From Thermodesulfobium acidiphilum (GTDB lineage Bacteria > Thermodesulfobiota > Thermodesulfobiia > Thermodesulfobiales > Thermodesulfobiaceae): a DNA stretch of 64,000 nucleotides. Within the stretch, counting starts at the first letter, position 1. Every line of letters starts with the position of its first letter. The translations under genes and the position numbers were made by a program. Where the stretch lies: assembly GCF_003057965.1 (NCBI RefSeq), contig NZ_CP020921.1, positions 546,916 to 610,915 on the forward strand, written 5' to 3'. The notes under the pieces are model-generated. The model was given only the letters and a program-made list of their open reading frames with translations, had not been told where the DNA came from and made no database searches. Positions 35,398-42,491 of the stretch are shown here, piece after piece.

Positions 35398-35849
35398 AAG
35401 GCTTAAAACCTTTATTTTCTTCATCATCTTTGTTTCATTTCTCATCACTGAATCCTTTATAAATATTTTATTATATAACTAATCAAAAGTTTAAGGATTA
35501 TTAATACCTTTCTCAATTGCATATTTCTCTGAAGTAAAATAAAAGTTTGATTAAAAAATTCACGACTTTTATTGGCTTAAAGAGATATTTTTAGTAAAAT
35601 ACCAAATACTTTAGAAAAAGAAAAATTGATATAGTTTGATTTAAAAATTTCAAATTTGATGCTTAATAAATATATAATATTTTCTAATAGTTTGTGAAGT
35701 TCAAAAAAATCGCTGAATTTAAAATCTTCCTGGATAAAATTTTTTAAACTTTGAATATTTTTAGGATATGATTACTAAGATGGGTAAATCTGATATTAAT
35801 TATAAAAATATCATTTATCATCATTTTTTAGGTATGGAGGTAGTGAGAT
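35398..35849. other. 452-base noncoding gap before queA
   Basis: Strongly A/T-rich. A weak stem AAAGG/CCTTT followed by TATTTT straddles the DUF2905 stop and may end that transcript. I see no recognisable RNA gene, repeat or credible coding frame in the rest; the queA ribosome site GGAGG is at its right end. Confidence 0.4.
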
Positions 35850-36860
35850 TTGTTCCTTGATAAAGAATTAATGAATGATCTGTGTTATTTTCTTCCAAAT
35901 GAAAGGATCGCACAAAGTCCTATTGAACCTCGAGACAACGCAAATCTTCTAGTTGTAAATAGGGAAAAATTAAGTTTCGAAGACTGTATTGTGAGAGATT
36001 TACCTAATTTTCTGTATAAAGGCGATCTGATAATTTTAAATAATACTAAAGTAATTAAAGCAAGGCTTTATGCAATTACTGATACTTCTGCAAAGGTTGA
36101 AATACTTTTAATAAAAAAAATTGATATCAAAACTGGTTTATTTATGACAAAACCTGGAAAGAGATTAAAAAAGGGTAAAGAAATTATTATAAACAATAAA
36201 AAAATTGGGATAGTTAAGGATGTCGATTCACAAGGTAGGAGAATTATAGAGTTTTATGAAGAAATTGATACAATACTTGAAGAATTCGGAATGATCCCAA
36301 TACCGCCATATGTAAAAAAATTTAGTAAAGATTTTAACGAGAAATATCAAACAAAATTTGCAAATGTGCCTGGTTCTGTTGCTGCGCCAACAGCTGGACT
36401 TCACTTTACTGATAATTTATTAGAAGAATTAAGAGAGAAAGGAGTTTTAATTAAATTTATAACTCTTCATGTAGGTCCTGGAACGTTTAAGTCTCTTTCA
36501 AATGAAGGCGAAGTCCTATTAGAACCTGAATGGGTAGATATTTCACAGGATGTTTGCGATTCTATTAAGAAAGCTAAAGGGAATAATAATAAAATTCTTG
36601 TTGTTGGTACTACAACAATGAGAACTGTCGAGTCTACAAATTTAGAGCCATACAGTGGTTATATAGATACTATAATATTACCAGGGTATAATTTTAAAGT
36701 CCCGGATATGTTTATGACTAACTTTCATCTTCCAAAAACAAGTCTTTTAGCGCTTACTATGGCTTTTGGCGGCATTGAATTAATTAAAAAAGCTTATAGC
36801 TATGCTATAGAAAATGATTATAGGTTTTACTCTTTTGGCGATGCTATGCTAATTATTTGA
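35850..36860 (+). CDS. queA: S-adenosylmethionine:tRNA ribosyltransferase-isomerase
   Basis: Transfers and rearranges the ribosyl of SAM to preQ1-tRNA to form epoxyqueuosine, the substrate of QueH. Diagnostic parts are LPNERIAQSPIEPRDNANLLV, LIILNNTKVIKARL, SVAAPTAGLHFT, LHVGPGTFKSL and TNFHLPKTSLLALTMAFGG. The 336-residue length is normal. TTG start after TGGAGG. Confidence 0.95.
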   Translation: MFLDKELMNDLCYFLPNERIAQSPIEPRDNANLLVVNREKLSFEDCIVRDLPNFLYKGDLIILNNTKVIKARLYAITDTSAKVEILLIKKIDIKTGLFMTKPGKRLKKGKEIIINNKKIGIVKDVDSQGRRIIEFYEEIDTILEEFGMIPIPPYVKKFSKDFNEKYQTKFANVPGSVAAPTAGLHFTDNLLEELREKGVLIKFITLHVGPGTFKSLSNEGEVLLEPEWVDISQDVCDSIKKAKGNNNKILVVGTTTMRTVESTNLEPYSGYIDTIILPGYNFKVPDMFMTNFHLPKTSLLALTMAFGGIELIKKAYSYAIENDYRFYSFGDAMLII

Positions 36861-36864
36861 CCTT

Positions 36865-36890
36865 TTCTCTCGCAAAAGCAAGAGGATTTT
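36865..36890 (+). terminator. Probable rho-independent terminator after queA
   Basis: Four bases after the queA stop, an imperfect nine-pair stem (one C.A mismatch, one T.G) with an AAAA loop is followed by TTTT. Moderate quality. Confidence 0.5.
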
Positions 36891-36928
36891 GTAAGTTATA
36901 TTAAACTACCTTACAGAATGCTATTCGC

Positions 36929-37039
36929 TTATCTTTTGGTAAATGCAGAGTTGATAGCTTTCTGTAAATCCTTTAAGGTTTTTTGTAGTGTTTGGGATGG
37001 TGCTTTATTATTTGAAAGCTCATATTGTTGCGTTGATTT
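36929..37039 (-). pseudogene. TnpB (IS605 OrfB) remnant
   Basis: Between stop codons the minus strand reads 36 residues, of which APSQTLQKTLKDLQKAINSAF matches the conserved VPSQxLQxTLxDLxxAFxxFF segment near the N-terminus of TnpB proteins. The RuvC-like nuclease half is absent. Confidence 0.6.
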
Positions 37040-37166
37040 TCAAAACAAAAGCATATTTGCTAAATCATAGTAATTTGGCAGATAGCTTTAAGTTTAAATT
37101 TAATAGTTTAACAAATTTTCATAAGAAAATTATGATTCGGTCTATGAAAAAGTGAGGTGAGATTAG

Positions 37167-37295
37167 AACAGGCGACACTGTGTATTTACAATGTATATTC
37201 ATCTGGTATTTGCTACCAAATACAGAAAAAACATATGCTTAAAGACAGAGCTTGTATGGGAAAAAATCTATAAAAATATAAAAAAAATACAAAAA
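37167..37295 (+). pseudogene. TnpA (IS200-type transposase) remnant
   Basis: The frame after a TAG at 37164 reads NRRHCVFTMYIHLVFATKYR and about 23 further residues, matching the N-terminal strand HLVFVTKYR of the Y1 transposases. The HUH metal site and the catalytic Tyr are not present. It runs into the hsp20 terminator. Confidence 0.65.
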
Positions 37296-37316
37296 TCCCC
37301 CACTCAAAGTGGGGGA
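37281..37316 (-). terminator. Rho-independent terminator of hsp20
   Basis: A perfect 9-bp stem TCCCCCACT/AGTGGGGGA (37296-37304 and 37308-37316) with a three-base loop. On the minus strand it is followed by a long T-tract (A-rich 37281-37295 on the plus strand). It is 26 bases after the hsp20 stop. Confidence 0.92.
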
Positions 37317-37341
37317 ATATCTGAATTCCTTAATATTATTT

Positions 37342-37812
37342 TTATTTCTTTACTTCTTTAACAAAGTTAACAGGTATTTCTTTTGGCTGAGATTCTGGTT
37401 TTTTGGGCATGGTAATCTTTAAAAGACCATTTTCATATTTAGCTTCGATTTTATCTTTCTCTATGTTATCTGGCAAGGAAAAGCTTCTTGAAAAGCTGCC
37501 ATAACTCCTTTCAATTCGATAATAATTTTCTTTTTTATCTTCCTTTTCAAATTTTCTTTCGCCATTAATGGTAAGCATGCCATCCTCAATTTTGATCTTT
37601 AAATCATCTTCTTTGAGACCTGGCGCTTCCACTTCAATAATTATATTTCCTTCTTTTTCATAAACATCCATTGCAGGTATCCAACGAGAGGTAGTTTCAA
37701 ACTCCGTTGAGGGCAGCAAGTCGTTAAAAACTTTATTAATCCTTTCCTGCAGAGCAAATAAACTTTCAAAAGGATCTGATGACCTTAATAAAGATCTAAC
37801 AGGCTTTAGCAT
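37342..37812 (-). CDS. Small heat-shock protein, Hsp20 / alpha-crystallin family
   Basis: ATP-independent holdase. The alpha-crystallin domain spans roughly residues 45-145: WIPAMDVYEKEGNIIIEVEAPGL at its start and the terminal ENGLLKITMPK. The C-terminal extension is KEIPVNF, with an I-x-V type anchor. ATG at 37812 (MLKPVRSLL) is chosen because AGGAGGTG lies just upstream; a longer frame from 37842 would begin inside the operator. Regulated by the CIRCE element and promoter listed next. Confidence 0.94.
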   Translation of the reverse strand: MLKPVRSLLRSSDPFESLFALQERINKVFNDLLPSTEFETTSRWIPAMDVYEKEGNIIIEVEAPGLKEDDLKIKIEDGMLTINGERKFEKEDKKENYYRIERSYGSFSRSFSLPDNIEKDKIEAKYENGLLKITMPKKPESQPKEIPVNFVKEVKK

Positions 37813-37835
37813 ACTAACACCTCCTAATTTTTTTA

Positions 37836-37862
37836 TTAGCACTCATCATTCTTGGGTGCTAA
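37836..37862 (-). promoter_or_regulatory. CIRCE operator (HrcA binding site)
   Basis: TTAGCACTC, nine bases, then GGGTGCTAA: one base off the consensus TTAGCACTC-N9-GAGTGCTAA. It lies between the hsp20 promoter and its ribosome site, so HrcA repression in unstressed cells is expected. Confidence 0.92.
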
Positions 37863-37866
37863 TAAT

Positions 37867-37894
37867 ATTATAATAATAAAATTTATCTTGTCAA
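37867..37894 (-). promoter_or_regulatory. Sigma-70 promoter of hsp20
   Basis: On the minus strand a perfect TTGACA (37889-37894) and a perfect TATAAT (37867-37872) are separated by 16 bases. The CIRCE element starts five bases downstream, covering the expected transcription start. Confidence 0.85.
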
Positions 37895-38010
37895 TAGGTG
37901 GAATTGCTTCATTAAAAATCTAAATGAAAAATAAAAAAGCTTAAAAAATAATATCGTGGATAGTGTGAATATTAACTCATAGAATATATTTGGGATTTAC
38001 ATAATTAAAT

Positions 38011-38040
38011 TTGACTAATTCGGTATAAGTAGGTTATAAT
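38011..38040 (+). promoter_or_regulatory. Sigma-70 promoter of the CAU tRNA
   Basis: TTGACT (38011-38016), an 18-base spacer and a perfect TATAAT (38035-38040), ending 14 bases before the tRNA. Confidence 0.75.
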
Positions 38041-38054
38041 ATCACACGAAAGTA

Positions 38055-38129
<75 letters not shown>

Positions 38130-38147
38130 ATTTAAATTTAGGATTTT

Positions 38148-38197
38148 AAGTCACGAAGACTTATGTTTTTATATGTCTTTGTGACTTTTTTGTTTTT
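38148..38197 (+). terminator. Rho-independent terminator after the tRNA
   Basis: 13-bp stem AAGTCACGAAGAC / GTCTTTGTGACTT (one G.T pair), 14-base loop, followed by TTTTTTGTTTTT. It separates the tRNA from the porin gene. Confidence 0.85.
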
Positions 38198-38257
38198 GGA
38201 GGAGGTGATAAATCTTTTATTTTTTTTATTGAATAAAAAATACTTGGGAGGGTTATT

Positions 38258-39823
38258 ATGAAAAGATTTTTTACGGCCTTTTGCTTTCTCTTCGTTTCTG
38301 CTTATTTTGTTTCTTTTGCTTTTGCAGGACCATTCTCAGATGTACCAGCTAATTCTTGGGCATACAAGGCAGTGCAAGATTTAGCAGCAAAGGGATTGGT
38401 CATTGGTTATGGCGATGGAACTTTTAGAGGAGAGAGACTTGCCACTCGTTATGAGATGGCAATGGTAGTTGCAAGAATGCTTGATATGTATGAAAAGGGT
38501 CAAAACGCTCAGGATCAAAAGATAGAGCTTAACGCTAACGACATCGCAACGCTTATGAAGTTAGCCCAAGAGTTTAAGTCAGAACTCGCATCTTTAAACG
38601 TCAGAGTTGCAGCACTTGAGAAGAAAGCAGCTCTTGACACAGTAAACTTCACAGGGGATGCAAGGTTTAGGTTCGGGAGCGAGAAAAGAACGTTTTATCC
38701 GATGGCTACATCTGGAACAAACGTGTTTATTAATACAGAAGGTTCATCTAAAAATGGATTTATAGTAGGTGACACCTCTCCTGCAATGTTGGCTCAAGAT
38801 CCAAACCTTTCCCAGCAAAAGGACAATACGTTTATGCAGTATAGAATAAGGCTAAACGTATCAGCTCCTGTAGCAGACAACATATCCTTTAACGCAAGGC
38901 TTACAATGGAGAAGAACGCAGGAGTTAATTCAGACGGCTCTTCAAACAGCAATCCTTTGTATGCCTCTCTTACAGGTTACAATGATGACAACAACACGTT
39001 GTATGTAGAGAGATCTTACATCACCTGGACTCTTAACCCATATCCTGTAACCTTTGTACTTGGTAGACTTCCTACTATGGATTCAGGCGCTTATTACAAC
39101 AACCTGTTTATGGATACAGGCACAGAAGGCGCTATGGCAATATTTGATCTGAGCAACATATTTCCCTCTACATCTCTTTCAGCTGCATGGGTAAAGATGT
39201 TTGATGCCGGGCTTATAACATCAACAGGTGAAGCAAGCGGTTTAAAGGATAAGGATGCCTATATCTTGAACCTTAGCACAAAATTATTTAATACCTTTGG
39301 TTTAGAGGCAGACTATGGAAACGTAAACAAGTTTTCGTATATGGGAAGTGCACCAAATGGCGTATACGGAAAGTATGATTGGTGGGCAATAATAGGTAAC
39401 TGGACTATGTATAACGTAAATATGTGGGCAGGTTACAACGGCACATCTACAGATATGCCAGCACAGACCGCCACAGGTCCAAGCTTTACAAGTTTACATT
39501 CTGTAAATGGAGGAGCATTCAGAGTTGGAGCTACCATTCCTCTTCCAGTGGGCTCTCTTACAGGAGATTTCTGGTTTGGGAATAACAAGTGGTACAATCC
39601 ATTTAACCTAAATACAATGGTTACTACAGAGTATAAGGACTATTACAACGTCTACTATACCTTCCCCGTTGCAAATAATGCCACTCTTACTCTAAACTAC
39701 GATTATTGGAAGGGCAAAAAACCATACTCAACTGACTCTGTAAATAGTTACTACTATACCTTCAATCCAGATCAGATCGATAAAGACCAAAGATATTATA
39801 TTCAGTTAGACGTGAATTTCTAA
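38258..39823 (+). CDS. S-layer-homology-domain outer-membrane porin
   Basis: 521 residues: signal peptide (about 1-23, ending FAFA), one SLH domain (FSDVPANSWAYKAVQDLAAKG through YEMAMVVARML, about 26-75), a short coiled coil (about 80-125) and a long beta-barrel rich in alternating aromatic strands, ending with the outer-membrane signature YYIQLDVNF (terminal Phe). In diderm Firmicutes-like bacteria and cyanobacteria such proteins tether the outer membrane to peptidoglycan-linked polymers and form pores. Compared with neighbours, codons are visibly richer in C-ending forms (AAC, GAC, TAC), suggesting very high expression. GGGAGGG precedes the ATG. Confidence 0.9.
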   Translation: MKRFFTAFCFLFVSAYFVSFAFAGPFSDVPANSWAYKAVQDLAAKGLVIGYGDGTFRGERLATRYEMAMVVARMLDMYEKGQNAQDQKIELNANDIATLMKLAQEFKSELASLNVRVAALEKKAALDTVNFTGDARFRFGSEKRTFYPMATSGTNVFINTEGSSKNGFIVGDTSPAMLAQDPNLSQQKDNTFMQYRIRLNVSAPVADNISFNARLTMEKNAGVNSDGSSNSNPLYASLTGYNDDNNTLYVERSYITWTLNPYPVTFVLGRLPTMDSGAYYNNLFMDTGTEGAMAIFDLSNIFPSTSLSAAWVKMFDAGLITSTGEASGLKDKDAYILNLSTKLFNTFGLEADYGNVNKFSYMGSAPNGVYGKYDWWAIIGNWTMYNVNMWAGYNGTSTDMPAQTATGPSFTSLHSVNGGAFRVGATIPLPVGSLTGDFWFGNNKWYNPFNLNTMVTTEYKDYYNVYYTFPVANNATLTLNYDYWKGKKPYSTDSVNSYYYTFNPDQIDKDQRYYIQLDVNF

Positions 39824-39830
39824 GAAGACA

Positions 39831-39873
39831 AATCCCTTCAGAACTATTTAAATGGTCTGAAGGGATTTTCTTT
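39831..39873. terminator. Bidirectional terminator between porin gene and lgt
   Basis: A perfect 12-bp stem AATCCCTTCAGA / TCTGAAGGGATT (39831-39842, 39856-39867) with a 13-base loop is followed by TTTTCTTTG on the plus strand and by TTTGTCTTCTT on the minus strand. The right arm and flank lie inside the last codons of lgt. Confidence 0.88.
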
Positions 39874-40597
39874 GTAGATAGCTCCTTAATATAACAGCAA
39901 ATGTAAATAATATTATGCTAAAAACCTGGGAATGAGTAAGACCAAAGAAGATTCTTGCTTCATCGCGCAAAAATTCTATTAAAAATCTTGATATAGAATA
40001 CATTATTAGATATTTTGTAGTCAGATCTCCTTTAAATTTTTCTTTCCCTCTTTGAAAGTAAAGATAAATAAAAAATAAAAAACTTACAAACGAGTCTATC
40101 AGCTGAGTAGGAATTCTTTCTCCAGGAACGTGGGCATCGGCAAATACAACTGAAATAGGAGTTTTTGCGACGATTCCATAGCAGCATCCATTAAGGAAAC
40201 ATCCAATTCTGCCTATTGCATATGCAAGTGGTAGAAAGGGAGATATTAAATCAGATAAAGTAAGTAAATCGATTTTGTAATATTTAGCCATAAAATAAAA
40301 GGCTAGTGCAAATCCGACTAAACCTCCATAAAAAACCAATCCGCCATCCCATAAATAAAAAACGCTAATCAAGTTATTCACGAAGTCCTGGTGATGTTCT
40401 ATAACGTAGTATATCCTTGCACCAATTAAAGAGCAAAATATACTGACAATACCAATATTTAGAATGTTATCAGGGTTGATATTCTTCTTTTTAGCGTCTC
40501 TTAAGATAAAGATTGTTGAAATAATAATTCCTAAAGCAACCATAAAGCCCCACGAATATACCTTTAATCCATCAAAGCTGAATAAAATTCTGTGCAT
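39848..40597 (-). CDS. lgt: Prolipoprotein diacylglyceryl transferase
   Basis: Adds diacylglycerol to the lipobox Cys of prelipoproteins. Seven transmembrane helices. The Lgt signature is GRIGCFLNGCCYG (about residues 126-138), with the preceding HHQDF and YGGLVGF motifs and the later SRFLIEFLRDEAR. 249 residues. Single-gene unit converging on the porin gene; its 3' end overlaps the shared terminator. Confidence 0.95.
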   Translation of the reverse strand: MHRILFSFDGLKVYSWGFMVALGIIISTIFILRDAKKKNINPDNILNIGIVSIFCSLIGARIYYVIEHHQDFVNNLISVFYLWDGGLVFYGGLVGFALAFYFMAKYYKIDLLTLSDLISPFLPLAYAIGRIGCFLNGCCYGIVAKTPISVVFADAHVPGERIPTQLIDSFVSFLFFIYLYFQRGKEKFKGDLTTKYLIMYSISRFLIEFLRDEARIFFGLTHSQVFSIILFTFAVILRSYLQRKSLQTI

Positions 40598-40720
40598 ATT
40601 ACCTCCAATTTTCTTAATCTTTCATATTTTAAACTAAAATCTTAAAAAAGTTATTACAGTTTTCTAAATAATACAAAGAAATGAATCCTTATAAAAATAT
40701 AATTGATATTTATTCAATTA

Positions 40721-40749
40721 TTGACATTATGTGTATTTGAGTGTTGAAT
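40721..40749 (+). promoter_or_regulatory. Promoter of the dcw cluster
   Basis: A perfect TTGACA (40721-40726), 17 bases, then TTGAAT (40744-40749, four of six matches to TATAAT). The MraZ-type boxes begin over the -10 region. Confidence 0.7.
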
Positions 40750-40780
40750 AGTGTTTATGAGTGGGATAAAGTGGGATAAG
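40741..40780 (+). promoter_or_regulatory. MraZ operator: four tandem 10-bp boxes
   Basis: Four consecutive ten-base units GTGTTGAATA, GTGTTTATGA, GTGGGATAAA, GTGGGATAAG. The last two contain the GTGGG core known for MraZ operators in other bacteria; the first two are degenerate. They cover the -10 box and the likely transcription start just before mraZ, the usual autoregulation site. Confidence 0.75.
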
Positions 40781-40785
40781 AAATT

Positions 40786-41202
40786 ATGTTAGGTGGAGAA
40801 TATCTACATTCTTTAGACTCTAAGGGTAGAGTTACTATTCCCTTTAAGTTAAGAGATGAGATATCCTCAAAGATTATTCTCACAAGAGGCTTTGAAAGAT
40901 GTTTGTACCTTTATCCGGTAAGGTATTGGGAAGAATACGTAGAGTATTTGAAAGAAAAATCAAGATCAGATATAAAGCTTAGAGATGTAATTCGTTTTTT
41001 GTTTTCGGGCGCTTATGATGATGAGTTAGATCGCGCTGGGAGACTTTTGCTTCCTCAACAATTAAGAGAGTATAGCAATATACAAAAAGAAGTTGTAGTG
41101 ATTGGTGCAATGGATAGGGTTGAATTGTGGAATCCTGAGGAGTGGGAGAGCCAAAAAAAGAAGATTTCAAATTCTGTCAAAAGATTTATAGAAAATGAGT
41201 AA
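40786..41202 (+). CDS. mraZ: Transcriptional regulator MraZ
   Basis: 138 residues with two SpoVT-AbrB-like DNA-binding halves: GGEYLHSLDSKGRVTIPFKLRDE (first) and FSGAYDDELDRAGRLLLPQQLREY (second), each carrying the DxKGR/DxAGR motif. It represses the division cluster through the GTGGG boxes directly upstream. The ATG has only a weak GGGATAAG ribosome site, which is part of the last box. Overlaps rsmH by 8 bases. Confidence 0.95.
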   Translation: MLGGEYLHSLDSKGRVTIPFKLRDEISSKIILTRGFERCLYLYPVRYWEEYVEYLKEKSRSDIKLRDVIRFLFSGAYDDELDRAGRLLLPQQLREYSNIQKEVVVIGAMDRVELWNPEEWESQKKKISNSVKRFIENE

Positions 41203-42091
41203 CTATACAAAGAATATTCATATTCCAGTTCTTCTGAATGAAGTTTTAGAAAATTCTAAGTTAACTCCTGGAAAAGTAGTAATAGACGGTACAATTGGTG
41301 CTGGAGGACATAGCTTTAATTTTTTGAAAAAAATTCTTCCAGGCGGTTTTCTTTTAGGATTTGATAAGGATGTAGAGGCAGTAAAATTAGCAGATGAGAA
41401 ATTGTCTTTATCCTTTAATAGGAATTCCTTTGCTATTTTCAATGATAAATTTGAAAATTTTGCCAAATATTTAAACCTTTTGCCTTATGGTAGATTTGAT
41501 TTATTTTTTTTAGACCTCGGGCTTTCCACTATGCAAATTAAGGAGTCAAATAGGGGATTTAGTTTTATAGGGGATGAAAAATTAGATATGCGAATGGATC
41601 CCAGAGAAAAATTGACCGCTTCAGACTGGCTTAACAGTGCAAGCGAGGAAGAAATGGAAGAAGTTTTTAGAAAATATGGTGATGAGCCTAGAGCAAGAAA
41701 ATTGGCTAAGATGATATCTCTGAGAAGGCGCGAAAAATTGTTTGAAAGTACTATGGATCTTACCCAACTTGTAAAAAAAATCTATCCATATGGTAGAAGG
41801 CATCCTGCAACAAGAATTTTTCAGGCAATAAGAATTGTTGTAAACGATGAAATTGAACATCTTGAATCTACTTTGAGGGAAGCTACAAAATATATAAATT
41901 CTCTTGGAAGAATAATTGTTATTTCTTTTCATTCAGGAGAAGATAGAGTTGTTAAGTGGACATTTAAAAATTTAGAAAAGGAGGGAAAGGGAAAAGTAAT
42001 AACAAAAAAGCCTATTATAGCTTTGGAAAGTGAAGTTAAAGAAAATCCATTGGCTAGGAGTGCCAAAATGAGGGTATGGGAGGCAATATGA
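41195..42091 (+). CDS. rsmH: 16S rRNA (cytosine(1402)-N4)-methyltransferase RsmH (MraW)
   Basis: SAM-dependent enzyme methylating C1402 in the ribosomal P-site. HIPVLLNEVLE opens the protein; the SAM loop is DGTIGAGGHSF (about residues 25-35). LDLGLSTMQIKESNRGFSF and DMRMDP are the catalytic/rRNA region, and VISFHSGEDRVVKWTF is near the end. 298 residues. Second gene of the dcw cluster. Confidence 0.95.
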   Translation: MSNYTKNIHIPVLLNEVLENSKLTPGKVVIDGTIGAGGHSFNFLKKILPGGFLLGFDKDVEAVKLADEKLSLSFNRNSFAIFNDKFENFAKYLNLLPYGRFDLFFLDLGLSTMQIKESNRGFSFIGDEKLDMRMDPREKLTASDWLNSASEEEMEEVFRKYGDEPRARKLAKMISLRRREKLFESTMDLTQLVKKIYPYGRRHPATRIFQAIRIVVNDEIEHLESTLREATKYINSLGRIIVISFHSGEDRVVKWTFKNLEKEGKGKVITKKPIIALESEVKENPLARSAKMRVWEAI

Positions 42092-42438
42092 AAAGAGATT
42101 ATGATTTGAGCTTTTCTGAAATTGAAAGTATCAAAGGACTTAGAACTTTTGAATTAAAAAACATTCTTATAAATATTAAGAACAACATCTTAATAGTTTT
42201 GTTTTCTTTATTTATAATATTAATTCTGGTCTATGGTCTTTATTTAAGATCAGATATAATATCAATGTCTAATGAAGTTGATAGTATTAAGACTTCAATT
42301 CAACGATTAGAAACAATAAAGACGCAAAAAACTTTAGAGGAGGCAAATGTTTTTAATGCAAAAGTGATGCAATCGGTTGCTTTGAAAAGGGGAATGAGTT
42401 TACCATCAGAGATAGAGTATATCCAAATAAACCATTAG
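42088..42438 (+). CDS. ftsL: FtsL-like division protein
   Basis: About 116 residues: a cytoplasmic tail, one transmembrane helix (about residues 33-53, NNILIVLFSLFIILILVYGLY) and a coiled-coil outer domain (NEVDSIKTSIQRLETIKTQ). This is the bitopic layout of FtsL, and it lies in the FtsL position between rsmH and ftsI. ATG at 42088 is in an ATGA overlap with rsmH and behind GGGAGG. Sequence alone is not diagnostic. Confidence 0.75.
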   Translation: MKRDYDLSFSEIESIKGLRTFELKNILINIKNNILIVLFSLFIILILVYGLYLRSDIISMSNEVDSIKTSIQRLETIKTQKTLEEANVFNAKVMQSVALKRGMSLPSEIEYIQINH

Positions 42439-42491
42439 ATCAATCGCATAATGAATTTATAAATAAAAGAATTGCTTATATACAAAAAATC

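Larger units (their letters stand above)
36929..37295. mobile_element. Decayed IS200/IS605-family element
   Basis: Two short transposon-derived frames lie back to back in this gene-free stretch: a TnpB (OrfB) fragment on the minus strand and a TnpA N-terminal fragment on the plus strand. Divergent tnpA/tnpB is the IS605 arrangement. Neither contains its catalytic residues, so the element is dead. Ends cannot be placed. Confidence 0.6.

Noticed and set aside
35365-35445. A 26-codon minus-strand ORF after AAAGGATTCAGTG, overlapping the end of the DUF2905 gene
   Set aside because: Very short, antisense to a real gene, lysine-rich low-complexity product and no recognisable features.
42385-42395. 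AAAAGGGG as a slippery site fusing FtsL to FtsI
   Set aside because: In the ftsL frame the codons read TTG AAA AGG GGA, which is not a standard X-XXY-YYZ arrangement, and no stimulatory structure is visible.
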